Assembly (NCBI GenBank): GCA_039720395.1
Contig: CM077833.1
Location: 14,631,133 to 14,695,132, forward strand
Source of the DNA: Liquidambar formosana
Lineage: Eukaryota > Streptophyta > Magnoliopsida > Saxifragales > Altingiaceae
Length of the DNA: 64,000 bases
Direction: 5' to 3'
Below, in pieces: positions 22,894 through 36,899 of the stretch. The notes below the pieces were generated by a model. That model was not told where the DNA came from and searched no databases. It saw only the letters and a program-made list of their open reading frames with translations. Positions within the stretch are counted from its first letter, which is position 1, and each line of letters starts with the position of its first letter. A program made the position numbers and the translations under genes.

Positions 22894-25800
22894 ATGTCGA
22901 TGCTCGATTCCTTCTTCAACAAGGGTTTCAAAGCTGCCAAATGGTAACTCCTCCTCCTCCTTTTCCCTCTTTTTCTACCATATGCTCTCTCCAATTTTCA
23001 TCTTCGCTCTGTTTGCTTTCTCAGAAACTGCTCGAAACGAAAAAATGAAATCAAAATTCGTAATTGTTAAGATTCTCTCAAAAACGAATTTAAGAAAAAT
23101 AAAAAAACAGAGAACGATAATTTCCACTCAACTGTGCCCTCTTGTACAACCACTTGGCTTAATTGAGCTGAGTTTCAATCAATTCCTTGATAATATATAT
23201 CAACAGAAAACATTTTCCTCTTCTTTCTGGGTAATCAAACTGAGGGATGTTGAGTTTGTTCTTTTTTTCAATTTTATTGTACTTTTTTTTAATGCCAATT
23301 TTCAATCTGTCCTGAGAATTTGTGTTTCATATTTATGCGATTCGTTGGGTTCATGATTATAGTTTTGCGTTGGATTTAGGGGGGGTTTTTACCAATTTTA
23401 TGTCCGATTTCTAATTACGGTGAAACCCTACTGAAATTGATAATTCCTCGCGTATTTTGGATTTTCGGGAGGTTTTAGTTTTTTTAATGCTCTATTTCTT
23501 ATTACAATTACAAATTTACAATATATGCAAATGGTTGTTTTTTTTTTTATTGGATTAAAGAGATTTAAATTAATCTCTATGTTTTATTTTTCTAACTACA
23601 GTAAAACCTTACTAAAACTGACGATACCACGAATAAAGTTGCTGAGGAACAGAAGAGAGCTTCAGATAAAGCAAATGCGAAGAGACATTGCCAAGCTTCT
23701 TGAGACTGGACAAGAAGCTACGGCTCGCATTCGGGTAATTCTCACTTCTCTCTTGGCTTTGCTCCTTTTCCATTTTATATATAGTATATATGTAATGAAA
23801 ATATGAACCACTTGTCATAGAATATAAAGGATGAGGTATAAAATTTTCTACCTTGGGATTGGAATTGGAGGCCTCAATTCCCATTTTAGTGTTTGGTTGC
23901 CTTGTATAAAGGTGGATTTGGAATTAAATTTCTTAAACCCTAAATAAATAAATAAAAACTATAGAGTAGAAGCAAGAGTTTTGAATTCCTCTGAATTGAA
24001 ATTTCAAATTGGATCCAATTCTACTGATAGACCAAGTGTAGCCTTAGTGTTAATGTTTGCAGCGTAGTAGTTATGGCCTTCGGCATTTGCCTTTCAGGTG
24101 GAGCATATCATAAGAGAAGAGAATATGATGGCTGCACAAGAGATCCTTGAGCTATACTGCGAGCTTATTGCTGTCCGTCTTCCCATTATTGAAACACAGA
24201 GGTTGTTTTGCAAATATATTCTAATTTGTTCTTACTAGTGCTTTTTTTTTAAAAAAATATTGTACTCTATATTGTCATTTTAGATCATGGTTTTAATTAC
24301 AGTGATGTTAGGTAACTGATCTGATTACTTTGGAAGTGCGGATGTAGTCATTTTTCCAAATGGTTTTGAGGTTAAATTTAGGTTAAAAATATTAGGACTT
24401 CTAGTTTTTTGTTTTTTCCATTTTAGAAATAAGCTGGCTGAAATTTTGCTTAAAATGTTTTGGGAATTCGATAGTTGGAACACTAGAACCAAATAAATCA
24501 ACAAAATTTGGTTGACAAAGTTGACAGTAAATCCAACCATTCTGAGGGCTTAGGATTCAGAAAAAAGCAATCGTGGAAATTGTATAAGGAAAATTATGCA
24601 TTTGTTCTTGAAGTATGTATCATTTTTTGGACACATTACTATGTTAGAATATATTTTTGATACCCCTGTCGAAGTTTCTACGTGATTGTAATTTAAATGA
24701 TGCGTTTGATGTTTAAATGAGAAAATGATGCGTCAAATTTTAGGTCTACAACATGTCATAACTAAAAATGGTGGGATGTATGTCTGGAAGGTTGTAAACA
24801 GACTCGTACATGAAATGGAACCTGTTGAATATTTGTAGGGCAATGATTTCTCTGATGATTGTGGCCCACTATATATGAATATATTTTTTCCATTCCACAT
24901 TTCCCCCCCTATCAAAGCGAAAATGTGTCCTGTGTATGTGTTTCTAACTTTCTATCCGTACATGGTAGTATGGCACTGCTGAAAAGCACATTCCTTTCCA
25001 CTCTTGACACCTTTAAAGAGCCTTTCCAAATGTAGTCTAGAGATTCTCTCTTTCTATATGTCAATAAGCAATGTTTGGCCCAGAAAAAGGGGATAAGAAA
25101 GAGAGTAGCAGTTGTACAAAAGTACATACATATTCAAGAAGACAGTTGTCTAAATTTAGGATGTGCTTGTATGTTTCGCTTAATATTTCATCTAGTGAAT
25201 TTTGCATCATTTTTGTGCTTTTTCTTACCTTTCCTTCCAGCATTCCAGCTTCTTTTCCTTAGAAGCTTCTTGCATGCAGCCTGATGTGCTTTGTTGTAAA
25301 ATTCATCCAACTAAATGGTTTGCATGGACCTATAGTGGACATTTACATTGGGGGTGCTAGAACTCATGGGGAGCTGATCTTGGTCATGGGTTCATTGCAA
25401 CTGGGTAGTGAGCACGCAGCTAATGTTGGGGTGAAGCATAAACGTTTCTTGACCACCTGAATGAGGTGGATCTTGATTTGAATCTGTGGCTTTTGAATGA
25501 CATTATTTTTCCAAATTATTCCCACCCATATCAAGTTTACCAATGGCATCATTAGTGGAAATTAATTATGGATTTTAGTGTGACTTTATATCCTAGACTA
25601 GAAAGAGCATGTAGTGGGTGTAATGGGCTGCTTAATAAGTTGTATTACCTTTCTATTGGAGCTTTGTAGCATGTCAGAGTGTCATTACGTCCATGCATGG
25701 CAGTGGTTCTTGATTTGTCTCAATCAACACACACATTTTTTCTGACCTTCATATGAACTGTGAATTATTTATGTCTATAAAAGTTTCATACTTACATAGG

Positions 25801-27359
25801 TTCGGGCTCATGTTGTCTTATATTTAATATCTAATCCCTAAATATTGTTCAGGGAATGTCCTCTAGACTTGAAAGAAGCAATATCCAGCGTGTGTTTTGC
25901 TGCTCCAAGGTGTGCAGATCTACCGGAGTTGTTGCAGGTTCATTTGCTATTTGCTTCCAAATATGGGAAGGAATTTGTAGCAGCTGCAACTGAGCTCATG
26001 CCAGACTGTGGTGTTAGTCGCCAGGTTACAAGAATTATCATGATTTAGTGTGACTGAGTAGTGAGGACATTGCTTATATGTATTTCTGTATCTGTTTTGT
26101 TATGACATTCTTCCCTTTACTTTGTAATTGCAGTTAATAGAACTGCTCTCAGTTCGTGCTCCTACACCTGAGGCAAAACTGAAGCTGCTGAAGGAAATTG
26201 CTGAGGAGCATGAGTTAGATTGGGATCCGGCTGATTCTGAAACTGAGTTTTTTAAACCTCATGAAGATTTACTGGTGAGTAATATTTTTCACTGCCTTCT
26301 TTCCACCTTTTTCTTCCTCTCTAATCAGTGTCCGCCCTTTTCCAGAATGGTCCTACACAGTTTGTCAGTGGGTCTAAATTGCCCCTACCCAAAGAGAAAC
26401 ATGATGAAACATTGTACTCTGCCCCTGACCAAGCCTCCAATGAACAGTATGATTCTGATACAGGTTTCGACCCATTAGATTTTCCTGAGGTTCCTAAGAA
26501 GGTATCATTACAGCCAGGTGCAAATGCTGCCTCAGCACCAGAAATGGTCCCACCTATTCCCATGGCTCCACACCCTGAAGTAAATGATGAATCATCAAAA
26601 CACTCTGGAAGTAGTGAAAATCTATCACATGAGCAGCACTTGGAACCCGAAGAAGTGGTACAGGAGAGATCAGTGGGTAGCGAATATGAATCACCCAATA
26701 CTTCAGCTGTTGTTGTGGAAAATAAACAGTTTGTGCCATTTATTTCTCCCCCATCACTATCTTCTGCATCATTTTCTGTGAAGCAAAGTAATCCGCTCCC
26801 CTCTCTTTCAAGGACCAAAAGTGAGCCCAATGTGGACTTGCAGGATGTATTGGCTGCTGCTCAGGCTGCAGCCGAAAGCGCTGAACGTGCAGCTGCAGCA
26901 GCCCGTTCAGCTGCTAGCCTTGCACAGGTCAGGATTACTGAACTTATCAAGAAAAAGAACGACCAGGTCTCTGAGAGTAGCTGTGAGAACCCATTTCATA
27001 CAGATAATTCTGATCAATTAGCTACTAAAGAAAAGCAACATTTGAGTCATCAAAACTCTATGGGTGATTCTGATGGTATTTCGTATTCTCTGGACCCCCA
27101 TCAAGATCATGAAAATCACCCAGTGTCAGAAGTGCCAGATCTTGCTTCTCATGACACACCCAAAGTGGGATTTGATTCCTCTTTTTCCGAGGATCACGTT
27201 CTTCAACATGTACCTTCTTATGACCAACCTCAGAGATTGAGTTCAATGGATGATGACCCATGCTTCTCCTACCCGAACTTGTTTGCATCGCAGGAGTCAA
27301 ACCCCGGATCTGGTGTTCATTCTTTTACAGATAATTCCCGATCCACTCATGAGGTGTGA
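22894..27359 (+). CDS. IST1-like protein (regulator of Vps4 activity in the MVB pathway), six exons, 537 aa
   Basis: Exons 22894-22943, 23602-23734, 24098-24201, 25853-26024, 26134-26274 and 26346-27359. All introns are GT-AG and the sum is 1614 nt, 538 codons with the stop. The start ATG precedes SMLDSFFNKGFKAAK, the usual N-terminus of the family. The IST1 domain covers about residues 8-190 (TLLKLTIPRIKLLRNRRE, EENMMAAQEILELYCELIA, CPLDLKEAISSVCFAAPRC, KYGKEFVAAATELMPDCGV, ELDWDP). The remaining 340 residues are low-complexity, with an alanine-rich helix near 366-404 (AAAQAAAESAERAAAAARSA). IST1 proteins bind ESCRT-III CHMP1 and control the Vps4/SKD1 ATPase during endosomal sorting. The plant genome has several IST1-like paralogues, and which one this is cannot be told. 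Nothing appears broken. Confidence 0.93.
23408..23456 (+). pseudogene. Decayed copy of the exon 2 start inside intron 1
   Basis: Bases about 23408-23454 align with the end of intron 1 plus the start of exon 2 (about 23588-23636). The copy still translates as ETLLKLIIPRV beside the real KTLLKLTIPRI. The acceptor dinucleotide AG of the true exon reads GG in the copy, so it should not be spliced in. It looks like a small old tandem duplication of the exon border. Confidence 0.6.
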
Positions 27360-28389
27360 GCTGAGCTATCTGCCAAATAGGTCTTTTGCTCATATGTTTT
27401 TCAGCTATTGCTGGTGAGTGTATTTTATGTTATAGAACCTTTATGATCTGCCATTATAAAAATTTTATTTGTAAGTAATGCAGTAATTAGATATTATGTA
27501 ATTTTAGTTTGCATACCAGGTAGCCTTTGTGTCATGAACATGACATCAAGAGTACTCAACTGCTTAAGTACTGGAGAGGCTGAGTTTTTCAAAACATCAA
27601 TGTATAAAAAACCTCAATGTACTGCTGGAAATAATGGTTCCCTTTATTTAGCACCTAGCCAATGTTGTGTAATGTTATTTTTTAAGAATAATTTACTAGG
27701 CTAGTCAATGGAAAGTAAGCTATAGCAGATATTTGTCATACTACGGACAGTTGTCGAAATGCAAGCCACGGACATAGTTTCATTCAGGAAAACTTTACAA
27801 TATTTGGATCTATGTATATTTCCTCAATTTATTAGTGGTCAACTAGTTAACTTTCCATGTCTTAGAGCCCCAGGTTTCAATGAAGTGATTAGATAATTCA
27901 CTGATATTATTGGTGTGGCTGCAGGTTTCTGTACAAGGGTAAAATTTTTTTTTGATGAGGTCTGTACAAGGGTAAAATTCAGTCGTAAATTCCCCCTACC
28001 CCTCTTCTTTTCTTTCTTTGTGGGTTCTGTATTTTGCGCCTGTGGTATAAATATATACAATCCTGCTCTTATAAGAGATCCCTGTTTCTCAACTCTTTAT
28101 TTTTTGTCCTACGGTGAAAATGTAGTCGGATTTATGAAGTAACTGAGTATACAACATTTTGGCCGTAAGATAAAAGGGAAATGGCTGAGTTAAGTTTGCA
28201 TGTGACATGCATCAGGGATTCCTTTTGTACGTGCATATTTTCAAGGCCCTTGCGCATGAAAATTTTACATTGCAAATTAACATTCACCAGATTTGTGGAA
28301 GAGAAGTTTGTATATTTGTGGAAGTACAGAGAATTGCGAAGGCAGTAAAAGCCTCAGCGGGAGTATCAAGAGATTTAAGAACTTGCTCA

Positions 28390-28662
28390 GTTACGTGCAA
28401 TGCACATGGTCTTTTTCCGTTTAATCCTCACAGCTGATTGACAGAGAGGTGAAAAGTGAAAATTTTCGAAACTATAGGGAGCTATTTGTCCGATTTTAGA
28501 GATAAGGGGTGTAAAGTAATTCTCGATCAAATTTCAAGGGGTCAAACTGTAGTTATTCCCCACTTAATTTATTTTATTTTTATACAAGGAACCCCTGATA
28601 GGTAGATCCCAAGCCCATGCAAGACACCAGAGACGCCTCATCTTTGAAGCTGTGGTCTATGA
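28390..28662 (+). repeat. Dispersed repeat, inverted partner of 39311-39623
   Basis: A 273-bp block whose reverse complement occurs at 39311-39623, with very few mismatches by eye and one extra segment of about 40 bp in the second copy. It contains a Mutator-like terminal sequence (TCAAGGGGTCAAACTGTAG) plus about 100 bp that lie outside that terminus (AGATCCCAAGCCCATGCAAG). Confidence 0.8.
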
Positions 28663-29509
28663 TCATGACTAGGTTATATAATGATCATGCAGCTTGAATT
28701 GACATTTACAATATTAATTCATTTATATGATTAGAACATGTATAGACTTCCCCATGATGATTCATTTCATGTGTCAATATCATTGTCTTAAACCGAGCAA
28801 TTACAGAATTGGCAGCCATCGAAATCAATGCAGTAGAAGATCAAGGAGAATGAAAACTCATTATGAAAAAAAGGGAAAAAAAAAGTTGTGAATGAACAAG
28901 ATATTGAGGAATTGTTCATACTTAAAATCATAATTATTGATACCACCGGCTTGGGAGCGAATTTCTCACACACCATTCCCAAGCATTATTTGTTTCTTCT
29001 TATAGAAGATTGCTCCTCTTCTTGGATTAATTCAAATTCCTCCTTAGCGGGAATGATTGAAATTGCAGCTGGGATAATTCATTTATGATTGATTCCTTTC
29101 CTTTTGTGCTATGTCAAATTTTCTGTGATTGGTGTCATCTGTTTTTTGGGTTAGGATTCGTCCACCAAAGTTGTTGTCTTCATGTTTTGGACGGCTCCAA
29201 ATCCCTTTAGTACCTGGATCAGTTGTGGTCGGTAGGGATTATTGGCATTGGACTCTATGAGTAAGCTGGGCTTGGTGCAGGCCCCTGGGTGGCGGTGGTA
29301 GGGTTGCCAACTTACCATTCTCTTGTGTCTTGCTAGTAACTCAAATTGCTGACCTTGCTGTTGCTGTAATGAGGGCATATGTCCATCCACACTAGGTGGG
29401 TAATTTTTGTTCCAAATGCTATTTCATTAAAGAAAAATACATTTTACATCAATTTTCTACACTAACTCACATAACACATGACAAATGAGATAAAATGGTA
29501 TCGAATGTG

Positions 29510-29561
<52 letters not shown>

Positions 29562-29805
29562 GTAAATTTAGAAGAACCTCCTAAAATTTAGTCTTTTTTT
29601 ACTTAAACCCTGACGAAAAAATTGTTGCAGTATCCAATTATCCCCTGAACCACATTGGTCATTTAATAGAATAACCAAAGTTTACAGAAATAACATAATC
29701 CATTCAAAATTCTATGACACAAACGAGAAATCCCAACATTTACCAAAATAACAATTCAAGGGGATATAGGACATTACCACTTCTTTTCTTTAGTCCATCA
29801 ACATG

Positions 29806-29936
29806 TGTTGATGTAAGTTATATCAACACTACGCATTAAGAGTTGTACCCCTTACATTAATCCAATGTATCTCATGTCTCACTAATGTACAAGATACAAC
29901 TTTCAATACGAGTGTTGATATAAGTTATATCAACAC
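29806..29936. mobile_element. MITE with a palindrome at each end, copy 1
   Basis: A 131-bp element. Each end is itself a palindrome of 25 bases: GTGTTGATGTAAGTTATATC plus AACAC on the left, and GTGTTGATATAAGTTATATC plus AACAC on the right. A second copy is at about 40680-40816. No coding capacity. Confidence 0.7.
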
Positions 29937-30635
29937 GTGCTTACTTGATCATCCTCCTCTCTACCTATCTGTCTATATATATAACAGACAAGAATTTAGT
30001 GAGGTGTACTGTAATTTACATTTTTTTTAAGAGTCAGAACATCGTAGAACTAAGCTCGTACCGAGAGATTTAGTGATTCCACATTTTTCAGATTGTCACG
30101 TTTAGATCCTTCAATCGCTATGGAAAATACAATGGAACCATTCAATTCCCATGGGAACAACCAATTGCACCCTAAGAAAATAAATATCCCGATATTAATT
30201 AAATGTCCCATAGTCCTGACAATGGTAACTTAAAGAGGTGATTAAGAGATTCTACAATATATGCACTTTTCATTCACAGCCAATGGCAGAGATGCCTTCA
30301 TGGGAGTGCCAAGTGCTTTCCTTCCCCCTCCCATGGGCCGAAAACACTCTTCCTCCAAATTAAACTAAACCAGATTAGAATAAATCAAACATTTACAAAA
30401 GGCTAAACTGCTACAGCTGCATCCCCATGTAAAAACATCACAGCATTCTCAAACAAACCGCTTACCCCTCAACACAGTGATTCATATGCACAAAAGTAAT
30501 GAATATAATGCAGAATGGGGTTACAAAAGAGACTTGGAAAGAGAATATGGGTGGGTGGAAAAACTTACCAAAAAATAAATATAATAAAAACAAAGGAAGT
30601 AATTAATTCATTTCTTTACTTGAGCTGTGATGAGG

Positions 30636-33600
30636 TCACCTTGGACCAGATAACTCGACCGCATGTAGATTTTCCGTTGAGTCAACTATCCAATCAGAAT
30701 TAGGATGAGGGGCAAGTTCAACCTCCTGGCGGAGAACTTCTATCTTCTGCCACTCATCCCACCTCTCTGCCAAGCCATCGCCTTCTAGCATTCTCACCAC
30801 TTCTGACATCTTTGGACGGTCCATTGGGGAGCCTTGTGTGCAGAGCAATGCAACCTGGATTAGCTGCTCTACTTCGGCTTCTGTGTAATTGTTCTGGAGA
30901 TCAGGATCAACCAACATCTCTAACTTCTTCTCTTTAAGAAGTCCTTTCACCTGAAATATTTCAGTGGTATCAGATGTTGGAAAGTTAAATGGTTCATCAC
31001 ATCTTCAGAGCATATCTCATATTTATCACCAAATAAGCTCACTCTCTGCTACACACAACTAGCTAAATATGAGGTTTGAAACTGTTATTTATTCAGCAAA
31101 TAGACACAAGACTTTACAAACAGGGAAGTCTTGGTTCCAATTGACCATTTCATGTTGGCAGATCCCATTCCACAACTGCATATTGGCACATGGGATCTGT
31201 AGGGTTTGAAATCTCCTATAACAATTTTTTTATTTTTTTTTCGTAAGTAATCTCCTATAGCAATCTACTTTGCATTGTTACAAAAGATAAATGACAAAAA
31301 CAATATAGGCCGTCTTTCTCAGCACTTTATGAAATTCTCATAATATTTCAGGTGAGACAAAAATTTAAGAAAAAAGGGCTGCTGAGAAACCAAAAAAAAA
31401 AAAAAAAAAAAAAAAAAACAAAAACGAAATATAATTGAACTTCTGTTCGCTACTGTTTAGTTTCCAAAAAGTGAACAACTTAACTGAGCTTAATAGTAGT
31501 ATTAGCCCAAGTGAGTTTCTCAAGTTCCAAATAATTAAAAATCTAAGATATAGACATATTAAACTTCTTTTCTTTTCCAACTTTTTTTTAGCAACCAAAA
31601 CAAGCTTATTTTGTCTCTTATGACATTTGAAAAAGATAAACCTACTTAAAATATGCATATAAACCACGCAAAGCCTATACAGGTATACAATTACAATATA
31701 TTTTCTCTCTTATCTTTTATCTTTTCACTTTTGGATCATTGTATGTGGTTACGATATCTACAGGTTTCGAATCTTTTAGACCATAAATCCAGCTCTGCGT
31801 ACCACCCTGTTACTATGATTGTTATGCAAACTCAAGATGACCTCTAAGAAATCATTGCATAGGATTTGTGAGGGCTTATAAACTGGAAAAGTAAAAAAAA
31901 AACAATAAATATAGGCTACCAAATAGTATACGCATACCCAATCAAGCAGCATGACATCATCATCATTTGCAAGCCGAGCAAGATCAAAAGCCCTCTGTCC
32001 AGTGATTAGCTCTAGAAGCATAATCCCATACCCAAAAACATCAGTTTTTTCTGAAGACTTTCCTGTAGAAAGGTACTCTGGAGCTATATGTCCAATTGTG
32101 CCACGTACAGCAGTAGTGACATGAGTATCCTTGTAGTCCATAAGTTTAGCCAACCCAAAGTCTCCAACAACAGCCTCAAACTCCTCGTCCAACAAAATAT
32201 TTGCAGCTTTCACATCACGATGAATAATCTTGGGGTCACAGTGATCATGCAAATACGAAAGCCCCCTTGCAGATCCCAATGCAATTCGCTTCCGTGTTGG
32301 CCAATCAAGTGGTAGCTGAGATGGGGGGCGTTCTACAAGGACACAAATGAACTCATGAGTGAAAGATTAAGGATTGCTAGTCTTTCCTCTTAATGAGTTG
32401 CAATCTCTAAGTACCTAGTTTCTTTCACCCTCTTTTGTTTGGGGTTGGGGGTGTGGAAATACACATTTTAAAAATAAAAGGTAAAAAAGTAAGGAAAAAA
32501 AAAAATACAAATGCGACACAGAATTAGGTGGTGAAATTTAATACCAGAACTGTTAATTCCAACCAATGAGACGAAGAAACAGTCCATGTGAAAGCACTGG
32601 AGATGAAATCTTTCAACAATGTGTAGAAACATGCTAATAAGCTTTACCTCTTAAACATGACGCAACACTTCCATTAGCCATAAATGGATAAACAAGCAGC
32701 CGTTCAGTTGGTGTCATACAAAAACCACGCAAACGGAGGAGATTGCGGTGCACAGCCATGCTGATCATCTCTACTTCTGTTTGAAACTGCAACTCCCCAC
32801 CAGGGGTACGCTCCTCCTTCAGTCTTTTTACAGCCACCAGCGAACCATCAGCCAGTCGTCCTTTGTACACCTTACCAAATCCACCTCTACCCAATATGTT
32901 TTTGTTGCTAAAACTATCTGTTGCAACCTGTAATTCTCGCAGTGAAAACCTTTTAAGCTGGCCCAGATGGACTTCTGGATCTTCTTCAGCTGCAAAGGGA
33001 TGCAAGCAAGTGATAATCAATCCCCAGAATAAGCTTAGGACAATCCAATTATCTCTTTTAATGAAAAGTTTGATCCAATAATCAGTTGAACAACTAACCA
33101 GGTACATCAAAGAAATATTCTTGTGGTTTCCTTCGACGCCACCATGCAAACCCAATCGCAGGGGCAGCAAACAGCAAAGCAGCTCCAGCAGCAACTCCTC
33201 CAGCGATTGCTCCGGTGGCACTATTCCCTCCTGCAGTATCAGTTAAAAGAGAAATTAGAATACCCCTGTCCAGATTCAATTTCCTTGCCACCATAGCAAC
33301 ATCTATTGTATTGACCCAGCCAAGGTTTTTTAGCGGGATTAAATATAATTTACCTAAATATATGAATCCATCCAAAGGAAATAGTGACCTGCCACAATCA
33401 CTACTCTCATGACATTCAAAAGTAAATTGGATGGTGCAGTTTATTTCAACTTTGGGAGCTGAAGTACTAAAAGATCATTGGCAGTGAAGAAAAACAACTC
33501 TAGCTATACGAACTGAATTATATTTCCCAAGCACTGGAGAACAAGGATGAGGCTCCCAACTGGTTGGCTGATATTATAAATGCATGTTAAGTCCTTTTAC

Positions 33601-34128
33601 TATCACATCAAATAGCTAATAGTAACATTAAAATTGAGAACTTAATATACAAATTAGGCAGGCCAAAGCAGATTTGGTAAACTGAGAGAAATCAGGCCAG
33701 AGGGTGAAGTTAAAAATACTATCCAGCATCATCTACAACTCAGAAAGTCTTAATGGCAAAGACTGCAAGATCACCTGGTGAAGAGATGGGGGGTGGTGGG
33801 ACAAATGGAGGCGGTGGAGAAAATGGAGGAGATCCTGGGCAGGGGTGCCCAGTAACCGGGCCACAGAGATCCAAATTATTAGCAAAACTGCAAAGTGGAG
33901 AACAAGCTATTCAGCATAATCCATGAAATCAAAGTCAGTCAAGACACGGCAGTTCATTTCATCAGCAAAAACCTGATGGGAGTGAATAGTGAAAAGGAGC
34001 CATTGTCTGGAACTATTCCTGATAGATGGTTGTTCGATAAATCCCTGCATTGCACAAAACAGTGTGACATTATAACATCATTACAATCAAAATATGTGTG
34101 CATGAGCGCATGCTTGTGCGTGCCCGCA

Positions 34129-34194
<66 letters not shown>

Positions 34195-36866
34195 GTATGA
34201 AAAACATTAGGATAAGCTTGATACTCACAATACTTGCAGGGATGAAATATTAGTCAATGACATAGGAATCAGACCGGTCAGGCTGTTGTTGTTAAGCCGG
34301 CTACCCTTACACAAACATTCCAAGTAAGTATAATGAGATCCAAAATCATTCAAGAGATGAAAACTAAAAAGTAATACACAAATCAGAATAAAGGTAGAAC
34401 ACGCTAAAACATAAAGAGCCCTCTCTGATTTGATCATAGAAGTGCAACATGGAACAATTTCTGACTTGGCTGGCTACAGCACAACTTTTGCCAATTCAGG
34501 ACCCCTAACTATACATCTCAAGTACTTTTCCAATTGAATGATGGATTAAATTTTGTTTGCACATATTAAAAACAACATGACAAGTGCCATCCGATTACCG
34601 AAACTTGCCATGTCATAGCCTTTCATTTTACTTATGTCCACATCATCATTCATGGATATTTATATACTGAAATAGAAATAAGGCTAAGTTTAAAATCATG
34701 GTTCAAAGTCTCGGTCTCGGTCCATGTCGCGTTTCGGTCTCGGTCATCTTGGTCTCGCCTAACCCGTCGCGTCTCGGGTGAGATGCAACTTTACGCATGA
34801 AACAATGTTTGAAAAAATTTTAAAAAATTATAGAAAATTTTTAAAAAATATGATGATTACATTGGAACAATCAAATAAGAAAAATAATGAACTTGAGACA
34901 CATAATGTGGTAAAAAACATAAAAATAGGCACTAGCGCACTACTGTAACATAAAATAACACTATCTTTAAATTTTAAATATCTAATATAATCCCAAAGAA
35001 CATAAATAAAAATCACATAATTACGCGTATATTTTTTTCCAAACAATTTTGCAAATTATTTATGCGTATATGTCGCCCAACCACTCACGTCCGAAGGTAT
35101 AACATATTTGAGATTCATGGTATTCATGCATTTTTCGTATTTTTTAATTTCATTTTATAAAAACAGAAAATTCGAAATTATAAAAAAATTAAAGCAAAAA
35201 TATTTTTTCGAAATCATTTTGTAAATTAATTATGTGTATATGTTGCCTAACCACTCACATATGACATATATTAGATCCATGACCACTCATGCATTATTCA
35301 TGTTTTTTAAGTTCTTTTTTTTTATATGAAAAAAAGAAAATTCGAAATTAAAAAAAAAAAAAAAATCAAAGAAAATATGTTTTCGAAATTAGTTTGAAAA
35401 ACAATTTTCTTTTATAAAAAATTCGTCTTTTTGTAATTTTAGTAAGAAAAAAAAAACATTAAACTTCATTAAAATGATAGATGGGGGGGAGAAAAAAAAA
35501 AAAAAACCCAACAGCACTTAAAAAAAATTTAAAAAATTAAAAAAAAAAATCATGAATCAGATCTTCCCTCTTTGGAAGGAAGTATCACGACATGAGAGCG
35601 AGAGAGACATTCTGTGCGACTGAGAGAGAGAGAGACTTTGCCGACCAAAGGAGAAAAGAAGAAAACGAAGACCAGTGACGAGAGAAGACCAGTGATGGGC
35701 TGACGGTCGACGACTCCGAGAAGCTACGATCACCGCCTGACAACCAGATCTGAGGGGAGACGACTTGATTTGGATTCCAAACCAAGACACGAACCAGTCG
35801 AGCCACCTTGAGGTAAGCCACGACCCAGAAGAGAGAAAGAAGGGATGATTAATGAAGGGACGATTCACGAACCAGTCGATTGGATCTGCTACCCACGGCT
35901 ACGACCAGATCTGAAGTGACGATTCACGAGCTGTATGGTCTCGTACGAATTGCACGAGATTTCGATCGAGACTAGCTGGGAGAACGAGATCTCGAGTGTA
36001 TCGTATCGTCTCGTCCGATATCTCGAGCTTCTCATCCGAGAGATGGAGTTCACGCTATATCGACGACCCGTCGGGAATTCTCGTATCGGTGCTGGACGAG
36101 AGCGTGACAACCCGGCGAGATCTCGGGCGAGACAACCGAGACTTCGAACCCTGTTTAAAATAGTCCTCTTTTGTTTCTAAACAATAATTATATAACCAAT
36201 TATATAGTTTTCATATGAAGACGCTTGTCTAAGCATAGTTTTACTATTGCATAGAGTACTTTTCACATAACTAAAAGAATATACAATAGTCATTATGAAA
36301 AATCTCAAAAGACCCACTTCTATTTGGTGAAACTGTTTCACAATGTGTTTCCTAGTGGTTTTCAAGCTCAGATAGATTGGGTTTTTGACTTTTAGGCTCA
36401 TCATGGTGATGATCATGTTGGGAGAAAACAAACTTCTACATTATTGTATCATAACATTTCACTTTTCTATGAAGAAGCAATGGAAAAAATTTTGATTCAT
36501 TTTGATTATTTTTTTGGAATGGCATAACAATGTCATGTGAGGTAGGTGCAAATTAAATTTTTTTTTTTTTTTTAAAAAAAATTTGAAGGTGAGAGGCCAT
36601 GATTCAAGTCTGGAGTATGGACACTGGAAGACGGGTCTGACATGCATACACAGCCTGCAAAGACTCCTAACAGAAGTGTTGCTCAACTGTCATGAACTGA
36701 TGCAGCACTATCTCTACCAATTTAGACCAAAGTCAGTTTTATCTAAATGGAAAATGGAGGAGTTGCTGGACAAGCAGATTCTTTAAGCATAAATGTGTGT
36801 GACATGTAGCTTTTGATACATCTGGCAAGCACATTATCTTGTTTGGAGAAAATGAGAAAACTGGAA

Positions 36867-36899
<33 letters not shown>

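Larger units (their letters stand above)
27360..30635. other. 3' flank of IST1-like gene and intergenic DNA before SERK
   Basis: No further gene is visible between the IST1-like stop and the convergent SERK stop. The first few hundred bases are probably the IST1 3' UTR. The rest contains a dispersed repeat (28390-28662), a 47-T run (29512-29558), a small MITE (29806-29936) and, near 30280-30635, the probable 3' UTR of SERK. Confidence 0.5.

Noticed and set aside
23640..24240. tRNA or small structured RNA genes in the introns of the IST1-like gene
   Set aside because: I looked for cloverleaf-like arms and A/B boxes and saw none that were convincing here or elsewhere in the window.
26321..26830. 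169-codon frame on the - strand of IST1 exon 6
   Set aside because: A shadow of the last exon, which is well supported on the + strand.
35557..36180. Frames of 70-100 codons inside the hAT element
   Set aside because: They are arginine/serine-rich readings of CGAGAC-type repeats, with no transposase motifs.
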